This document shows, piece after piece, positions 28,034-38,103 of a DNA stretch of 64,000 nucleotides. Source of the DNA: Streptococcus vicugnae (GTDB lineage: Bacteria; Bacillota; Bacilli; Lactobacillales; Streptococcaceae); contig NZ_JAEMHW010000001.1 in assembly GCF_016461705.1 (NCBI RefSeq), positions 434,001 to 498,000 on the forward strand, in the 5' to 3' direction. A model generated the notes under the pieces. That model was not told where the DNA came from, made no database searches, and saw nothing but the letters and a program-made list of their open reading frames with translations. Made by a program: the position numbers and the translations under genes. Position 1 is the first letter of the stretch. Every line of letters starts with the position of its first letter.

Positions 28034-28546
28034 TTAATCCTCTTTTAAAATTTCTTCTAAATCAGCCACTTGGGCAAAACGTCCATTCCAAGTGCTTTCA
28101 TAATGCTGTATTAATTGTTCTGCTGTAATTTCTCTTTCAGCAAAGGTAGTCGTGCCATTTTTAATAACTGCCAAATCATAGCCAAACTCAAACGCCACCT
28201 TAACAGTCGTATCAATGCAATAATTCGTTGCCATGCCAATGATAATCAGCCGCTCAATAGATTGGCTATCCAGATAAGTCTGTAAATGAGTTTCTTTAAA
28301 AGCACTATTATATTGCTTATCAAAGATTTTTTCTCCTGCTTTCGGAGCAACACCGTCGTAAATTTTCCAGCCATGACTTCCTGTTAGTAGTTCATCGTCA
28401 TTGTGGCGGACGTAAATCACCTCAATGTTTTTCTCACGACAAGTGGCGATTGCTTTTTGCCAGACAGACAAGCAGTTATCAACTACATACGGTTTAGCCT
28501 CTATCAAGGCTGTTTGAATATCAATCACTAACAGAGCTGTTTTCAT
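28034..28546 (-). CDS. Isochorismatase-family cysteine hydrolase
   Basis: This 170-residue protein has the catalytic triad Asp9 (VIDIQ), Lys77 and Cys110 (GMATNYCID), so it is probably active as a small amidase. It is not the pyrazinamidase type and its substrate is unknown. It overlaps yqeK by 4 bases and abuts rsfS, so it is embedded in the NAD/ribosome operon. A second member of the superfamily, PncA, is at 36565-37113. Confidence 0.88.
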   Translation of the reverse strand: MKTALLVIDIQTALIEAKPYVVDNCLSVWQKAIATCREKNIEVIYVRHNDDELLTGSHGWKIYDGVAPKAGEKIFDKQYNSAFKETHLQTYLDSQSIERLIIIGMATNYCIDTTVKVAFEFGYDLAVIKNGTTTFAEREITAEQLIQHYESTWNGRFAQVADLEEILKED

Positions 28547-29142
28547 TTGTCATCTTTCATAAACCCAACATACGCATTATAAGTTTCAATGGTTTGTGGG
28601 AAGATTGGAAAAGCTTGGTGTGCAAGGTGCTCAACGGTATGAACCGTTTCATAAGCCACTGCCTTATCAAGCGATTCTTTAGCAATCACACGCGCTTTTT
28701 CCACCAAAGGAAAGCGACGCCCTGGCTCGATGTAATCAGCTACATAGATAATTTTATCAAGCAGTGACATGTCACCTGAACCAACGGTATGTGTTTCAAT
28801 ACTACGCAAGATTTCCTTATCAGTGACACCCAAATCTTCTTGAATCTTATAAATGCCGACCATGCCATGCCAGACATTATTTCCCCATTTTTTGAGTTCT
28901 GGATCAAGCTGATGCTTATCAATCAAATCCAAAAATTCTTGATCAGAGAGTTCTTTGGCGTAATCATGAATCAAGCCAGCAAGTCCAGCTTTTTCAGTAT
29001 CACAACCAAAACGCTCAGCTAGTTCAATAGCAGCTTTTTCAACACCAAGAACATGTTTGAAACGCTTCTCGCTCATAACAGCTGATACTTTATCTAAAAG
29101 CTCAGCACGTTCAATTCCCGCAGTGTATGTCTCATAGGTCAC
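28543..29142 (-). CDS. yqeK: YqeK, HD-domain Ap4A hydrolase (symmetrical)
   Basis: YqeK enzymes cleave diadenosine tetraphosphate symmetrically to ADP. The 199-residue protein has His30 in [10 protein letters not shown], His59-Asp60 in LIHDYAKEL and later histidines in WHGMVG and ETHTVG, the metal-binding set. I chose GTG 29142, eight bases after AAGAAGG. The upstream TTG at 29163 lies inside nadD and has no better site. It overlaps the nadD end by 11 bases and the hydrolase start by 4. Confidence 0.9.
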   Translation of the reverse strand: MTYETYTAGIERAELLDKVSAVMSEKRFKHVLGVEKAAIELAERFGCDTEKAGLAGLIHDYAKELSDQEFLDLIDKHQLDPELKKWGNNVWHGMVGIYKIQEDLGVTDKEILRSIETHTVGSGDMSLLDKIIYVADYIEPGRRFPLVEKARVIAKESLDKAVAYETVHTVEHLAHQAFPIFPQTIETYNAYVGFMKDDK

Positions 29143-29770
29143 GGTAAAGCCCTTCTTTCTCAATGTAGTCGATAACAGCAGGTGGCGTCAAGAAGTTTGG
29201 ACGACAACCCATTTCAAAATGATGACGAACTAAACTTGATGAGATGTCCATCATTGGCACATCTACCCAGATGACAGGATATGATGTTCCAGCCTTATAT
29301 TTAGGACGTTGAACACCAACAAACTGCACCATTTTAATCAATTCATCAATTTTGTACCATTTTGGAAGGTAATCAACCATATCAGCACCAATAATGAAAT
29401 AGTAATCCACGTCCGGATTTTTTTCAATCAAAAGCTTCATGGTATCGTAAGTGTAACTGACACCTTTACGTTCTAGCTCAATAGTTTCAATGTCCAAGCC
29501 TTCAACACCCTCAATAGCTAATTCAAGCATTTTCAAGCGGTGTTTTTCATCAATCGTTTCTTTTTTATCAAGATGTGGTGGCTCATATTCGGGCATAAGA
29601 AGAACTTTGTCCAAACTTAATTGTTGGCGGACTTGGTCAGCAACCACGAGATGAGCATTGTGGACAGGGTTAAAATTTCCGCCCAAAATACCAATTTGCT
29701 TACGATTTTTATCTTTTTCTTTTTTCTCCAGTTCCACTTTGGTAAATGGAGTAACTAATTCTAATGCCAT
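29132..29770 (-). CDS. nadD: Nicotinate-nucleotide adenylyltransferase NadD
   Basis: NadD converts nicotinate mononucleotide to deamido-NAD. The 212-residue protein has [14 protein letters not shown] (about residues 28-41, HxGH type) and the ISSSLVR C-terminal motif. An N-terminal extension of about 23 residues before the motif is characteristic of streptococcal NadD. CGGAGG precedes the ATG. The nicotinamidase PncA at 36565-37113 feeds the same pathway. Confidence 0.95.
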   Translation of the reverse strand: MALELVTPFTKVELEKKEKDKNRKQIGILGGNFNPVHNAHLVVADQVRQQLSLDKVLLMPEYEPPHLDKKETIDEKHRLKMLELAIEGVEGLDIETIELERKGVSYTYDTMKLLIEKNPDVDYYFIIGADMVDYLPKWYKIDELIKMVQFVGVQRPKYKAGTSYPVIWVDVPMMDISSSLVRHHFEMGCRPNFLTPPAVIDYIEKEGLYRDL

Positions 29771-29836
29771 ACGACTACCTCCGAGATAGGCATTACGCCC
29801 AGCTCTTTTAACTACACTGTCTATATTAGAAACAGA

Positions 29837-30151
29837 CTATTTATTAAGTTCTTTTACTTTTGGTGAGATTTTACGGTTTTGTTTTTTAGATGATTCTTTG
29901 TAAAGAATAATGATACGACCGATTTTTAGTACTGTATCACAACCAATCTCATCTTCTAAGATTTCAGCAACTTCATGAATATCTTCATCAGTATTTTGAA
30001 GAAGTGTTACTTTAATCAATTCTCGTGCATCTAATGCATTACGAATACTTGTTTTAATTTGGTCGTTAAGACCATTTTTACCAATTTGAACAATTGGTTT
30101 CATTGAATGTGCTTGTGATTTCAAAAAAGCACGTTGTTTTGATGTTAACAT
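29837..30151 (-). CDS. yhbY: YhbY, CRM-domain RNA-binding protein
   Basis: This 104-residue CRM-domain protein associates with pre-50S particles. MLTSKQRAFLKSQAHSMKPI and IGKNGLNDQIKTSI with the GKNG loop are conserved. The start at ATG 30151 follows the family, but an in-frame GTG at 30190 has a better-spaced GAGGG and would add 13 residues; the real start is open. It lies between yqeH and nadD as in other Firmicutes. Confidence 0.9.
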   Translation of the reverse strand: MLTSKQRAFLKSQAHSMKPIVQIGKNGLNDQIKTSIRNALDARELIKVTLLQNTDEDIHEVAEILEDEIGCDTVLKIGRIIILYKESSKKQNRKISPKVKELNK

Positions 30152-30261
30152 ATCTATAACTCTAAGGGCATTCTCAAAAGCAGATGTCACTTAAGCGCCC
30201 TCTGCTTGCCCACGCTCAAACCAAGCAAGCTTGATTTGAACTTCCTTTCTTTTTATTTTCC

Positions 30262-31380
30262 TTAAATCAACGCTTTACGAAGAATAACAGCCACACCTTC
30301 TGGCGCCCAAGCTGCAATCTTCACAGGTTTATCTTGTGAGGCTTTAATACGAATCCAACCAAGACCAGAATATACAACATCCATTTTATCTTTGATGGTA
30401 AATTCGTGACGGACTAGTTTTGGAAACTCAGCTAATTCTTTATCACTTGGTGGTGTCAAAAGACTACCAACGTGTTTATCATAGAAAGCATCAGCACCAG
30501 CTAATTTTGTTCGATGTAATTTCAAATTATTATCAAAATAAGCTGTGAAACCTTGTTTGTCACCAGCCACAAAATCAAAGCGACCCAAACCAGCTAAGAA
30601 CAAAGTTTGTTCAGGATTGAGTTGGTAAGTTTTTGGTTTGATTTCTTTCTTAGGACTAATGTATTTTAAGTTTTTATCGCTAAGGTAATGCGCCATTTGG
30701 TGACGGTGAATGATACCTGGTGTATCGAAAATATGGCTACCGTCATCCAATGGGATTTCAATCTTATCAAGAGTTGTTCCTGGGAATCGAGAAGTTGTAA
30801 TAATATCTTTTTCACCAGTAATTTCTTTGATGATAGCATTGATAAGTGTTGATTTACCAACGTTAGTCACACCTACCACATAAACATCACGTCCACGACG
30901 TAATTTTTCAATCTTATCAATCAAGTCCTTGATAGCTTGGTGATTTTGTGCACTTGTCAAGATAACGTCAACTGGTCGAAGTCCTTCTTCGTGAGCACGC
31001 TCAGTCAACCATTGTGTCACTTTACCTGTTTTTACAGATTTTGGCAAAATATCTTTTTTGTTTCCGACAAGAAGAACATCATTGCCAGAGACAAAGCGTG
31101 ACAATCCTGGGATAACTGATCCATTAAAATCAAAGATATCCACAACATTAACCACAAGTGCATCACTATCCCCAACTTCGTGAAGAAGTTTCAAGAATTC
31201 GTCATCAGTAATGTGCACGTCAGTGATTTCATTGTAGTGACGTAATCTAAAACATCTTTGACAATACAATTCACCTGTTTCTAAGCCTTTTTCAAGAGCT
31301 GCTTTCGGTGTGTATCCTGCTTGTTCTTTATCTTCTGTTTGAATTTTGGCTCCGCAGCCAATACATAATAATTCTTCCAT
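30262..31380 (-). CDS. yqeH: Circularly permuted GTPase YqeH
   Basis: YqeH is needed for 30S ribosome assembly. The 372-residue protein has an N-terminal zinc finger (CIGCGAKIQ and CQRCFRLRHYN) and then GTPase motifs in permuted order: G4 NKKD before G1 GVTNVGKST and G3 DTPG. A C-terminal RNA-binding region follows. It begins one base into the yqeG stop, so the two are translationally coupled. Confidence 0.95.
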   Translation of the reverse strand: MEELLCIGCGAKIQTEDKEQAGYTPKAALEKGLETGELYCQRCFRLRHYNEITDVHITDDEFLKLLHEVGDSDALVVNVVDIFDFNGSVIPGLSRFVSGNDVLLVGNKKDILPKSVKTGKVTQWLTERAHEEGLRPVDVILTSAQNHQAIKDLIDKIEKLRRGRDVYVVGVTNVGKSTLINAIIKEITGEKDIITTSRFPGTTLDKIEIPLDDGSHIFDTPGIIHRHQMAHYLSDKNLKYISPKKEIKPKTYQLNPEQTLFLAGLGRFDFVAGDKQGFTAYFDNNLKLHRTKLAGADAFYDKHVGSLLTPPSDKELAEFPKLVRHEFTIKDKMDVVYSGLGWIRIKASQDKPVKIAAWAPEGVAVILRKALI

Positions 31381-31907
31381 TAAATTCCTTTTTGATATTG
31401 GATTTTTCCGTATTTTTCTTCAAGTTTAGCCCAAACACGACGTTCACGCCAACGATTAATTCTAGTATTCCAAGCATCAGATTTAACCAAAGGTTTAACC
31501 AAAACAGATTGAATATCTGCACGGTGTGCCGCACGAATATCTGTCATCAACTGGTCACCAACCATGATAACTTCGTCACGGTCAAATCCATAACGCTTAA
31601 TGGCTTTATTAATACCACGTGTGAAAGGCTTCATGGCACGGCTAACAAAATCCACACCAAAGCGTGATACCGCACGATCAACACGTGAATGACTATTATT
31701 TGATACAACAACAACTGAAATGTCAGCCATGGTCATTTCATCCAACCACGCGCGTACTTCAGGTGTCCCATCTGGGTTATTCCATGCAATTAAGGTATTA
31801 TCTAAATCTACTAAAACGGCATGAATTCCATGTCGCAACAAATCGTCTGCTTTTAAATCATAAACTGCCTCAACCACGAAGGTCGGCCTATAATCGTCTA
31901 TACTCAA
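31380..31907 (-). CDS. yqeG: YqeG family HAD phosphatase
   Basis: This HAD IIIA phosphatase is of unknown physiological substrate. The core has VLVDLDNTLIAWNNPDGTPE with nucleophile Asp and the distal MVGDQLMTDI. I chose TTG 31907, which gives 175 residues (SIDDYRPTF start) with GGAG six bases upstream, rather than a TTG at 31919 that overlaps this site. It is the first gene of yqeG-yqeH-yhbY-nadD-yqeK. An extended -10, TGTTAAAAT, lies at 31940-31948. Confidence 0.9.
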   Translation of the reverse strand: MSIDDYRPTFVVEAVYDLKADDLLRHGIHAVLVDLDNTLIAWNNPDGTPEVRAWLDEMTMADISVVVVSNNSHSRVDRAVSRFGVDFVSRAMKPFTRGINKAIKRYGFDRDEVIMVGDQLMTDIRAAHRADIQSVLVKPLVKSDAWNTRINRWRERRVWAKLEEKYGKIQYQKGI

Positions 31908-31994
31908 ATTACTCTCCAAAAAAATATATTTTACTATTTATTTTAACATATTTAGACCAATATGGCGAATTGGATAATACCTTAATTTAATAAA

Positions 31995-32016
31995 AAAGAG
32001 TGGAAAACCACTCTTT
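31995..32016 (-). terminator. Terminator of the EamA transporter gene
   Basis: AAAGAGTGG (31995-32003) pairs with CCACTCTTT (32008-32016), followed on the minus strand by a T-rich run. Confidence 0.85.
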
Positions 32017-32026
32017 AATGAAATTG

Positions 32027-32935
32027 TTATTGCAATTGTTTTTTGACGACTACTAAATCTCGTAAAGAAATTAATAGAACCGCACCGATAATAAAAATCA
32101 TTCCTAGAAAATCCATCGGATAAAAGACTTCGTGCATAATAGTCAAAGAAAAGAAAACTGAAGAAATTGGTTCAACACAGGCAAGCAAACTTCCCTTAAC
32201 CGCGCCAACAATAGCTGTTCCCTTTAAAAATAAGCTATAGGCAAAAACCGTTCCAACAATGATGATTCCAAACAAACCAATCCAATTGCCAACATTTAGC
32301 ACTAGAGTGTATTGCCATGGATGTACCAAAATCGGAAAAACAATTCCACCCATAATCATGCCAAGACCAATCACTGTGAAGCTACCATACTCACGAATTA
32401 ATTTCGCCGGTAAAATAATATAAAACGAATAAGTTACCGCTGAAAATAGTCCCCAAGCAAAGCCACATGGTGTGATTGCTAGACCATCTAGACGTCCATG
32501 CGTTGCGATGATAAAAGTCCCTAAAATCGCTAAGATAATCGCCAAAATTTCACTTCCTCTTGGCAGTTGTTTCTTTCTCAAAGAGACATAGGCCAAAACA
32601 AGAATTGGCGCCATATACTGTATAACCGTTGCTGTCCCTGCATTTGTGCTTTCAATTGCTCTTAGATAAGCATACTGATTCATCACAAGCCCAATCAGTG
32701 AAAAAATGGCAATACCACCAAGCGCTTTTAATGACGTCACAGCCTTCAAAAACGTCTCACGCTGATTGAGTGCTGCAATAGTCGTCATTATCACACCAGC
32801 TGTAATTAAACGCACGCAAGACAATAAATCGACATTAATTCCATGGGCCATCAAATATTGCCCAGAAACCCCAGAAATCCCCCAGAATATCCCTGCAACA
32901 AGAACCATAATAGTTCCCTTAAACATCTTATTCAT
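32027..32935 (-). CDS. EamA/DMT family transporter
   Basis: This 302-residue membrane protein has ten predicted TM helices in two EamA repeats, opening GTIMVLVAGIFWGISGVSGQ. The drug/metabolite transporter superfamily usually exports metabolites or amino acids; the substrate cannot be inferred. It is a single-gene unit between gatB and yqeG with its own terminator and an extended -10 (TGTTATACT) upstream. The stretch 32936-33141 holds no gene. Confidence 0.88.
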   Translation of the reverse strand: MNKMFKGTIMVLVAGIFWGISGVSGQYLMAHGINVDLLSCVRLITAGVIMTTIAALNQRETFLKAVTSLKALGGIAIFSLIGLVMNQYAYLRAIESTNAGTATVIQYMAPILVLAYVSLRKKQLPRGSEILAIILAILGTFIIATHGRLDGLAITPCGFAWGLFSAVTYSFYIILPAKLIREYGSFTVIGLGMIMGGIVFPILVHPWQYTLVLNVGNWIGLFGIIIVGTVFAYSLFLKGTAIVGAVKGSLLACVEPISSVFFSLTIMHEVFYPMDFLGMIFIIGAVLLISLRDLVVVKKQLQ

Positions 32936-33144
32936 CTTAACTCCATCTACCTTACCAAATAAAATTCAGCTCCAAGTATAACACATTTAGCAGCTAGAAA
33001 ACACACCATTTATGACACTTTTTGTAAAGTAATCTTTCTAAAAATTCTATTATTTTTGGAGATTATAAAAGCAAGTAAAATAGATTAAAAATAAGTCTAA
33101 TACTTCTCCGACTAGCCCACTCAATCCACACTGTTTGGAATAAA

Positions 33145-33168
33145 AAAATCACCCCTTAGGGTGATTTT
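33145..33168 (-). terminator. Terminator of gatCAB
   Basis: A perfect 10-bp stem (33145-33154 with 33159-33168) is followed on the minus strand by seven T. Confidence 0.9.
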
Positions 33169-33176
33169 CACTAATA

Positions 33177-34619
33177 TTAGTCTTCTTTTAGTTTTGCCAA
33201 TTCTTGTGCCAACAATTTAAGAGCAACTTGTGGGTTAGCTTTACCTTTTGTGGCTTTCATCAAGAATCCAGTGAAGGCTTTATCAGCATTACGTTTACCA
33301 GATTTGAAGTCAGCAACGGCAGCTTCATTATCTTCAAAGACTTGGTGGATAATTGGAATAAGCACAGCAGGGTCAGAAATTTGAACCAAACCAGCTTTTT
33401 CAACGTATTCACGCGCAGAACCACCGTTTTTAGCCAAGTGAACAAAGACTTTCTTGGCAATTTTTGATGAAATTGTACCATCAGCGATGATTGCAAGCAT
33501 TTCAACAAGGTTTTCTGGTGTCAACAAAATTTCTGAAAGTGTTTTGTTTTCGCTGTTAAGGAATTGAGCCACTTCACCTTGCAACCAGTTAGAAACGTGT
33601 TTAGCATCACCACCAAGAGCTACTGCACTTTCAAAGAAATCAGAAGTTTCTTTTGTTGCTGTCAATTGCGCAGCATCGTAAGCTGTCAAGCCAAATTCAT
33701 TAATGTATTTAGCACGACGTTCTTTTGGAAACTCTGGAAGAGTTTGACGCATTTCTTCAATCCATTCGTCAGACACTTCGTAAAGTGGTAGATCTGGTTC
33801 TGGGAAGTAACGGTAATCTGATGAACCTTCTTTGACACGCATCAAGATTGTTTCACCAGTTGATTCATCATAACGACGAGTTTCTTGTTGAATTTGACCA
33901 CCTGAACGAAGTACTTGTGCTTGACGTTTTTGTTCATAGATAAGACCTTTACGCACGTTGTTAAATGAGTTCAAGTTTTTCAACTCAGCTTTTGTACCAA
34001 ATTCTTCTTGACCATAAGGGCGAAGAGAAATATTGGCATCCACACGCATAGAACCTTCTTCCATCTTAACATCAGAAATACCAGTGTATTGGATAACTTC
34101 TTTAAGAGCAGTTAGATAAGCGTAAGCTTCTTCTGGTGAACGCATATCAGCTTCAGATACGATTTCGATAAGTGGCACACCTTGACGATTAAGGTCAACA
34201 TATGAGTAACCATCAGTACCGTGAGTGTTTTTACCAGCATCTTCTTCCAAATGAGCACGTTCGATACGAATTTTCTTAGTTGAACCATCTTCAAGTTCAA
34301 TTTCAATCCAACCATTGTATCCAATTGGTTCATCAAATTGTGAAATTTGATAAGCTTTTGGATTATCTGGGTAGAAATAGTTTTTACGGTCAAAGTGCAT
34401 GTTTTGGTGAATGTCCATGTTAAGGGCTAAAGCTGCTTTAATACCAGCGTCGATAACACCTTTGTTCATTACAGGAAGAACACCTGGGAATGACCAGTCG
34501 ATAACGTTTGTATTTGTATTTTGGTCGTTACCAAAATGTGTTGATGTCGGTGAAAAAATCTTTGAATTAGTGTTTAACTCAACGTGGACTTCAAGCCCGA
34601 TGACTGTTTCAAAGTTCAT
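33177..34619 (-). CDS. gatB: Asp/Glu-tRNA amidotransferase subunit GatB
   Basis: GatB activates and transfers ammonia onto Glu-tRNA(Gln) or Asp-tRNA(Asn). The 480-residue protein shows [37 protein letters not shown] and the C-terminal YqeY-like tail. Its first base overlaps the gatA stop. The length is normal. Confidence 0.96.
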   Translation of the reverse strand: MNFETVIGLEVHVELNTNSKIFSPTSTHFGNDQNTNTNVIDWSFPGVLPVMNKGVIDAGIKAALALNMDIHQNMHFDRKNYFYPDNPKAYQISQFDEPIGYNGWIEIELEDGSTKKIRIERAHLEEDAGKNTHGTDGYSYVDLNRQGVPLIEIVSEADMRSPEEAYAYLTALKEVIQYTGISDVKMEEGSMRVDANISLRPYGQEEFGTKAELKNLNSFNNVRKGLIYEQKRQAQVLRSGGQIQQETRRYDESTGETILMRVKEGSSDYRYFPEPDLPLYEVSDEWIEEMRQTLPEFPKERRAKYINEFGLTAYDAAQLTATKETSDFFESAVALGGDAKHVSNWLQGEVAQFLNSENKTLSEILLTPENLVEMLAIIADGTISSKIAKKVFVHLAKNGGSAREYVEKAGLVQISDPAVLIPIIHQVFEDNEAAVADFKSGKRNADKAFTGFLMKATKGKANPQVALKLLAQELAKLKED

Positions 34620-36085
34620 TATTTGTCACCTCCAAAAATAACGGGTTGTTGTTTATGATAATCAGTTGTTGCTTCAAAAGCTGCTGCTGCTTGATAGATT
34701 GTTTCTTCGCTGTATTTAGGACCAATCAATTGCATACCAACTGGAAGACCTTGAGCAAATCCTGCAGGAATTGAAATACCTGGAAGACCAGCCAAGTTAA
34801 CAGGAATTGTCAAAATATCAGCCAAGTACATCGCAACTGGATCGTGGTTAAGTGTATCCAAACCAAATGCTACACTTGGTGCTGTTGGACCTAAGATAAG
34901 GTCATAGTCAGCAAAGATTTTTTCGAAGTCACGAATAATCAATGTACGAACTTGACCAGCTTTTTTGAAGTAAGCATCGTAGTAACCTGATGACAAGCTA
35001 AATGTACCAAGCATGATACGACGTTTCACTTCATCACCAAATCCTTCACTACGAGTGTTCACGTAGATGTCTTCAAGGTTGTTGTAGTTTTCAGTGCGGT
35101 AACCATAACGAATACCATCGAAACGTTGCAAGTTTGAAGAAGCTTCTGATGATGCGATGATATAGTAAACTGCTACACCGTATTTACTGTGTGGAAGGCT
35201 AACTTCTTCAACAGTAGCACCAAGTTTTTCAAAGTGTTTTGCAGCATTAAGAATTGTTTCTTTAACTTCTGGGTCAATACCTTCACCAAGATATTCTTTT
35301 GGAAGGGCAATCTTCATCCCTTTAATATCTTGACCGATTTTACCAGTAAAGTCAGGAACTTTGCGGTCAGATGATGTTGCATCTTTTGCATCATGACCAG
35401 CAATAACGTTCAACAATTGCGCATTTTCTTTAACCGTTTGAGCAAATGGACCGATTTGGTCAAGTGAGCTACCAAAGGCAATCAAACCAAAACGAGACAC
35501 ACGTCCGTATGTTGGTTTCAAACCAACAACACCATTGAAGGCTGCTGGTTGGCGGATAGAACCACCAGTATCTGAACCAAGTGACAAACGAACTTGACCT
35601 GATGCTACTGCAGTTGCAGAACCACCAGATGATCCACCAGGAACTTTAGTTTGGTCCCAAGCATTTTTAGTTTTCTTGAAGTATGATGTTTCAGTTGAAC
35701 CACCCATGGCAAATTCGTCCATGTTTGTTTTACCGATAACCACCATATCTTTGCCGTAAACTTTTTCAACAGCAGTCGCATCAAAAATTGGTTCGTAGTT
35801 ATAAAGCATTTTAGATGCTGCAGTTGTCAAGATACCACGTGTTGAAATGTTATCTTTAACAGCCAAAGGAATACCAGACATCACATTATCAGCATCGATA
35901 CCTTTTTCATCGATAGCTTTTGCTTGTGCAAGCGCAGCTTCTTCAGAAACAGTGATGAATGAATCTACGGCTGCTTCGCGTTCTTTAATATCTTCAAGTG
36001 TTGCTTTTGTTAATTCAACTGCTGAGATTTCTTTATTGACAAGAAGATTGTGCAACTCATCAATTGATTTTGTATTAAATGACAT
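34619..36085 (-). CDS. gatA: Asp/Glu-tRNA amidotransferase subunit GatA
   Basis: GatA is the glutaminase subunit of the amidase-signature family. It has 488 residues with catalytic Lys77 (LAVKDN), Ser152 (GGSSGGSA) and Ser176 ([10 protein letters not shown]). It shares one base with both gatC upstream and gatB downstream, indicating tight translational coupling of the three subunits. Confidence 0.97.
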   Translation of the reverse strand: MSFNTKSIDELHNLLVNKEISAVELTKATLEDIKEREAAVDSFITVSEEAALAQAKAIDEKGIDADNVMSGIPLAVKDNISTRGILTTAASKMLYNYEPIFDATAVEKVYGKDMVVIGKTNMDEFAMGGSTETSYFKKTKNAWDQTKVPGGSSGGSATAVASGQVRLSLGSDTGGSIRQPAAFNGVVGLKPTYGRVSRFGLIAFGSSLDQIGPFAQTVKENAQLLNVIAGHDAKDATSSDRKVPDFTGKIGQDIKGMKIALPKEYLGEGIDPEVKETILNAAKHFEKLGATVEEVSLPHSKYGVAVYYIIASSEASSNLQRFDGIRYGYRTENYNNLEDIYVNTRSEGFGDEVKRRIMLGTFSLSSGYYDAYFKKAGQVRTLIIRDFEKIFADYDLILGPTAPSVAFGLDTLNHDPVAMYLADILTIPVNLAGLPGISIPAGFAQGLPVGMQLIGPKYSEETIYQAAAAFEATTDYHKQQPVIFGGDK

Positions 36086-36387
36086 TATGCATCTCCTCCG
36101 TCTTCTAGGATAGCAGGAACTTTAATATAGTAATTTTCAGATTGAGGCACGTTTTTAAAGAGCTCATCGCGATCGTCACCAGCTACTGCAACGTCTTCGC
36201 GCATAACAGTCTTACGATCTGCCATTGTCGTTGTTACAGGGACACCCTCTGTATCAACTTCGTTCAAGAGTTCTACCATATCGACAATCTTAGACAAAGT
36301 TGTCGCAAATTCTGTTGTTTCTTCTTCAGAAAATGACAATTTTGACAGATTTGCTACATGACGAACTTCTTCTTCAGAAATTTTCAT
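36085..36387 (-). CDS. gatC: Asp/Glu-tRNA amidotransferase subunit GatC
   Basis: GatC is the small assembly subunit bridging GatA and GatB. The 100-residue product starts [20 protein letters not shown]. It is the first gene of gatCAB; GGAGAGA precedes the ATG. An extended consensus -10 (TGGTATAAT, 36446-36451) lies about 60 bases upstream. Confidence 0.96.
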   Translation of the reverse strand: MKISEEEVRHVANLSKLSFSEEETTEFATTLSKIVDMVELLNEVDTEGVPVTTTMADRKTVMREDVAVAGDDRDELFKNVPQSENYYIKVPAILEDGGDA

Positions 36388-36445
36388 CTCTATCTCTCCT
36401 TGATTAAATTAAATCGTAAACCAAATTTACAACATAGTCCCTAAA

Positions 36446-36451
36446 ATTATA
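36446..36451 (-). promoter_or_regulatory. gatCAB extended -10
   Basis: Minus-strand TGGTATAAT is an extended consensus -10; the -35 is weak. Confidence 0.6.
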
Positions 36452-36536
36452 CCATATTTTACTTTTCTTTAACATGTAAAAGAAATGGAGAAAGCTCTTT
36501 CCAGAGAATTTTTCACACTTTTCTTCTAAAGTAAAA

Positions 36537-36560
36537 AAAGAAGTGGTCACCCACTTCTTT
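36537..36560 (-). terminator. Terminator of codY-pncA
   Basis: AAAGAAGTGG (36537-36546) pairs with CCACTTCTTT (36551-36560), then seven T on the minus strand. Confidence 0.9.
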
Positions 36561-36564
36561 CAAC

Positions 36565-37113
36565 TTAAATAATCTTTGCTCCTAAAACATTTTTGAAATG
36601 ATTTAAAGCAAACTGATGATTTTCTTGTGTTAAGCTCGCTACTGCCGCGGCAGGAATCTCAATATCATACCCAAGATTATAGGCATCGATAGCTGTGTGT
36701 AAAACACAAATATCCGTTAGAACACCTGTCAAAACAACTGTTGTGACACGACGTTCACGTAGTCGAATATCTAAATCAGTCCCTGAAAAAGCTGAATAAT
36801 GACGCTTATCCATCCAAAAGACACGTTGATCTGACTGGATTGTTTCATACAAGTCGGCTAGTTTACCATACAAATCACGTCCACTTGTCCCCTTGATATT
36901 ATGTGGCGGGAACAATTTTGCTTCTGGATGAAAATCATCACCTTCATCATGAGCATCAATGGCAAAGAAGATATAGTCTCCAGCTTCATACGCTTCTTTA
37001 GTTACTCGGACAATATCATCTTCAATAGCTTGCGCTGGTTTTCCAGCAGTCAATTTACCATCGTCAGCTACAAAATCGTAGGTATAATCAATTGAAATAA
37101 GAGCTTTTGTCAT
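36565..37113 (-). CDS. pncA: Nicotinamidase PncA
   Basis: This enzyme deamidates nicotinamide to nicotinate for NAD salvage. The 182-residue protein has the triad Asp9, Lys103, Cys136 (TGVLTDICVLHT) and metal ligands Asp53/His55 (IDAHD) and His71. It overlaps the codY stop by one base; the codY-pncA pair is conserved in streptococci. Nicotinate produced here feeds NadD (29132-29770) after phosphoribosylation. Confidence 0.92.
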   Translation of the reverse strand: MTKALISIDYTYDFVADDGKLTAGKPAQAIEDDIVRVTKEAYEAGDYIFFAIDAHDEGDDFHPEAKLFPPHNIKGTSGRDLYGKLADLYETIQSDQRVFWMDKRHYSAFSGTDLDIRLRERRVTTVVLTGVLTDICVLHTAIDAYNLGYDIEIPAAAVASLTQENHQFALNHFKNVLGAKII

Positions 37114-37898
37114 TAATTATATTCCTTTAATTTATCAAAGATACCTTCATTGATGACTTTAAGGTAAGTACCTTTCATACCCAATGAACGGCTTTCGATA
37201 ATTCCTGCTGATTCCAATTTACGTAGGGCATTAACAATAACTGAACGTGTGATACCAATGCGGTCAGCAATAACTGATGCAGTTAAGCGACCTTCTGTAC
37301 CGTCTAATTCACCCAAAATAGCTGATACAGCTTTCATTTCTGAGTAAGAAAGAGTGTTGATGGCCATGTTAACAGCTGTTTGTTTACGAATAGTTTCTTC
37401 AAGATTTTCAGTTTGAAGGTTAAGTAATTGGATACCAACTACTGTAGAGGCAATTTCAACAAGAATCAAATCATCTTCTAAAAACTCTTTATCATTACGC
37501 CAAATGATAAGAGAACCTAGACGCATACCACCACCATAAATTGGTGCAATAGTTGTCAAGCCATCAGGGTAGATATCTTTTGATTCTACTGGGAAAATAG
37601 TCAATTCATTATCCACAGACAAGTTTGCCTCTGTGTCGTAAACACGACTAGCCGCTTTAACATAGCTTTCTGGGAATTGTTTAGCGTCAAAGAATTCCTC
37701 TACGCGGTCAGTATTTGTTTTATACTTCATTGCATAACCAAGAAGGTTACCTCCTCCGTTGATGATGCAAGCGTTACAATCAATGATATCAGCTAATTGA
37801 GCAGCCATTGTATTATATGGCAATTCAGTGTCTAAGCTGTCAACAGAGCGTTGCAAAATTGATGTAATCTTTCGTGTTTTTTCTAATAAATTCGGCAT
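37113..37898 (-). CDS. codY: GTP/branched-chain amino acid-sensing pleiotropic repressor CodY
   Basis: CodY represses amino-acid transport and biosynthesis genes when branched-chain amino acids are plentiful. The 261-residue protein has an N-terminal GAF domain (about 1-155) and a C-terminal winged helix with [20 protein letters not shown]. Its own promoter carries a near-perfect CodY box, indicating autoregulation. Streptococcal CodY is thought not to respond to GTP. Confidence 0.97.
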   Translation of the reverse strand: MPNLLEKTRKITSILQRSVDSLDTELPYNTMAAQLADIIDCNACIINGGGNLLGYAMKYKTNTDRVEEFFDAKQFPESYVKAASRVYDTEANLSVDNELTIFPVESKDIYPDGLTTIAPIYGGGMRLGSLIIWRNDKEFLEDDLILVEIASTVVGIQLLNLQTENLEETIRKQTAVNMAINTLSYSEMKAVSAILGELDGTEGRLTASVIADRIGITRSVIVNALRKLESAGIIESRSLGMKGTYLKVINEGIFDKLKEYN

Positions 37899-37929
37899 TT
37901 TCTACTTCCTTTGCGTTATTTGCGTTACA

Positions 37930-37958
37930 ATTATATCAAAGGAACCCTTATTTTGCAA
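37930..37958 (-). promoter_or_regulatory. codY promoter
   Basis: On the minus strand TTGCAA (37953-37958), 17 bases and TATAAT (37930-37935), with TG one base before the -10. Confidence 0.8.
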
Positions 37959-37960
37959 AC

Positions 37961-37992
37961 AATTATCAGAAAATTTCTGTATCTTCTGATAA
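37961..37992. promoter_or_regulatory. CodY box and inverted repeat upstream of codY
   Basis: AATTATCAGAAAATT (37961-37975) has one mismatch to the CodY consensus and abuts the -35. TTATCAGA (37963-37970) is mirrored by TCTGATAA (37985-37992), which may extend the binding region. Confidence 0.7.
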
Positions 37993-38033
37993 CTTTGTAA
38001 GCGGATACTTTTCAACCTGAATTTAATCAAAAA

Positions 38034-38098
38034 AATCATTAGAACGTTCGTTTTTTTAAGCCTTACCAAGCTAAAAAAGCGATAACATTCTAATGATT
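38034..38098 (-). terminator. Long terminator hairpin of the aminotransferase gene
   Basis: AATCATTAGAA (38034-38044) pairs perfectly with TTCTAATGATT (38088-38098), and an inner A/T-rich stem continues between them. Seven T follow on the minus strand. The stem is unusually long, about 28 bp including mismatches. Confidence 0.85.
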
Positions 38099-38103
38099 AG
38101 TTC

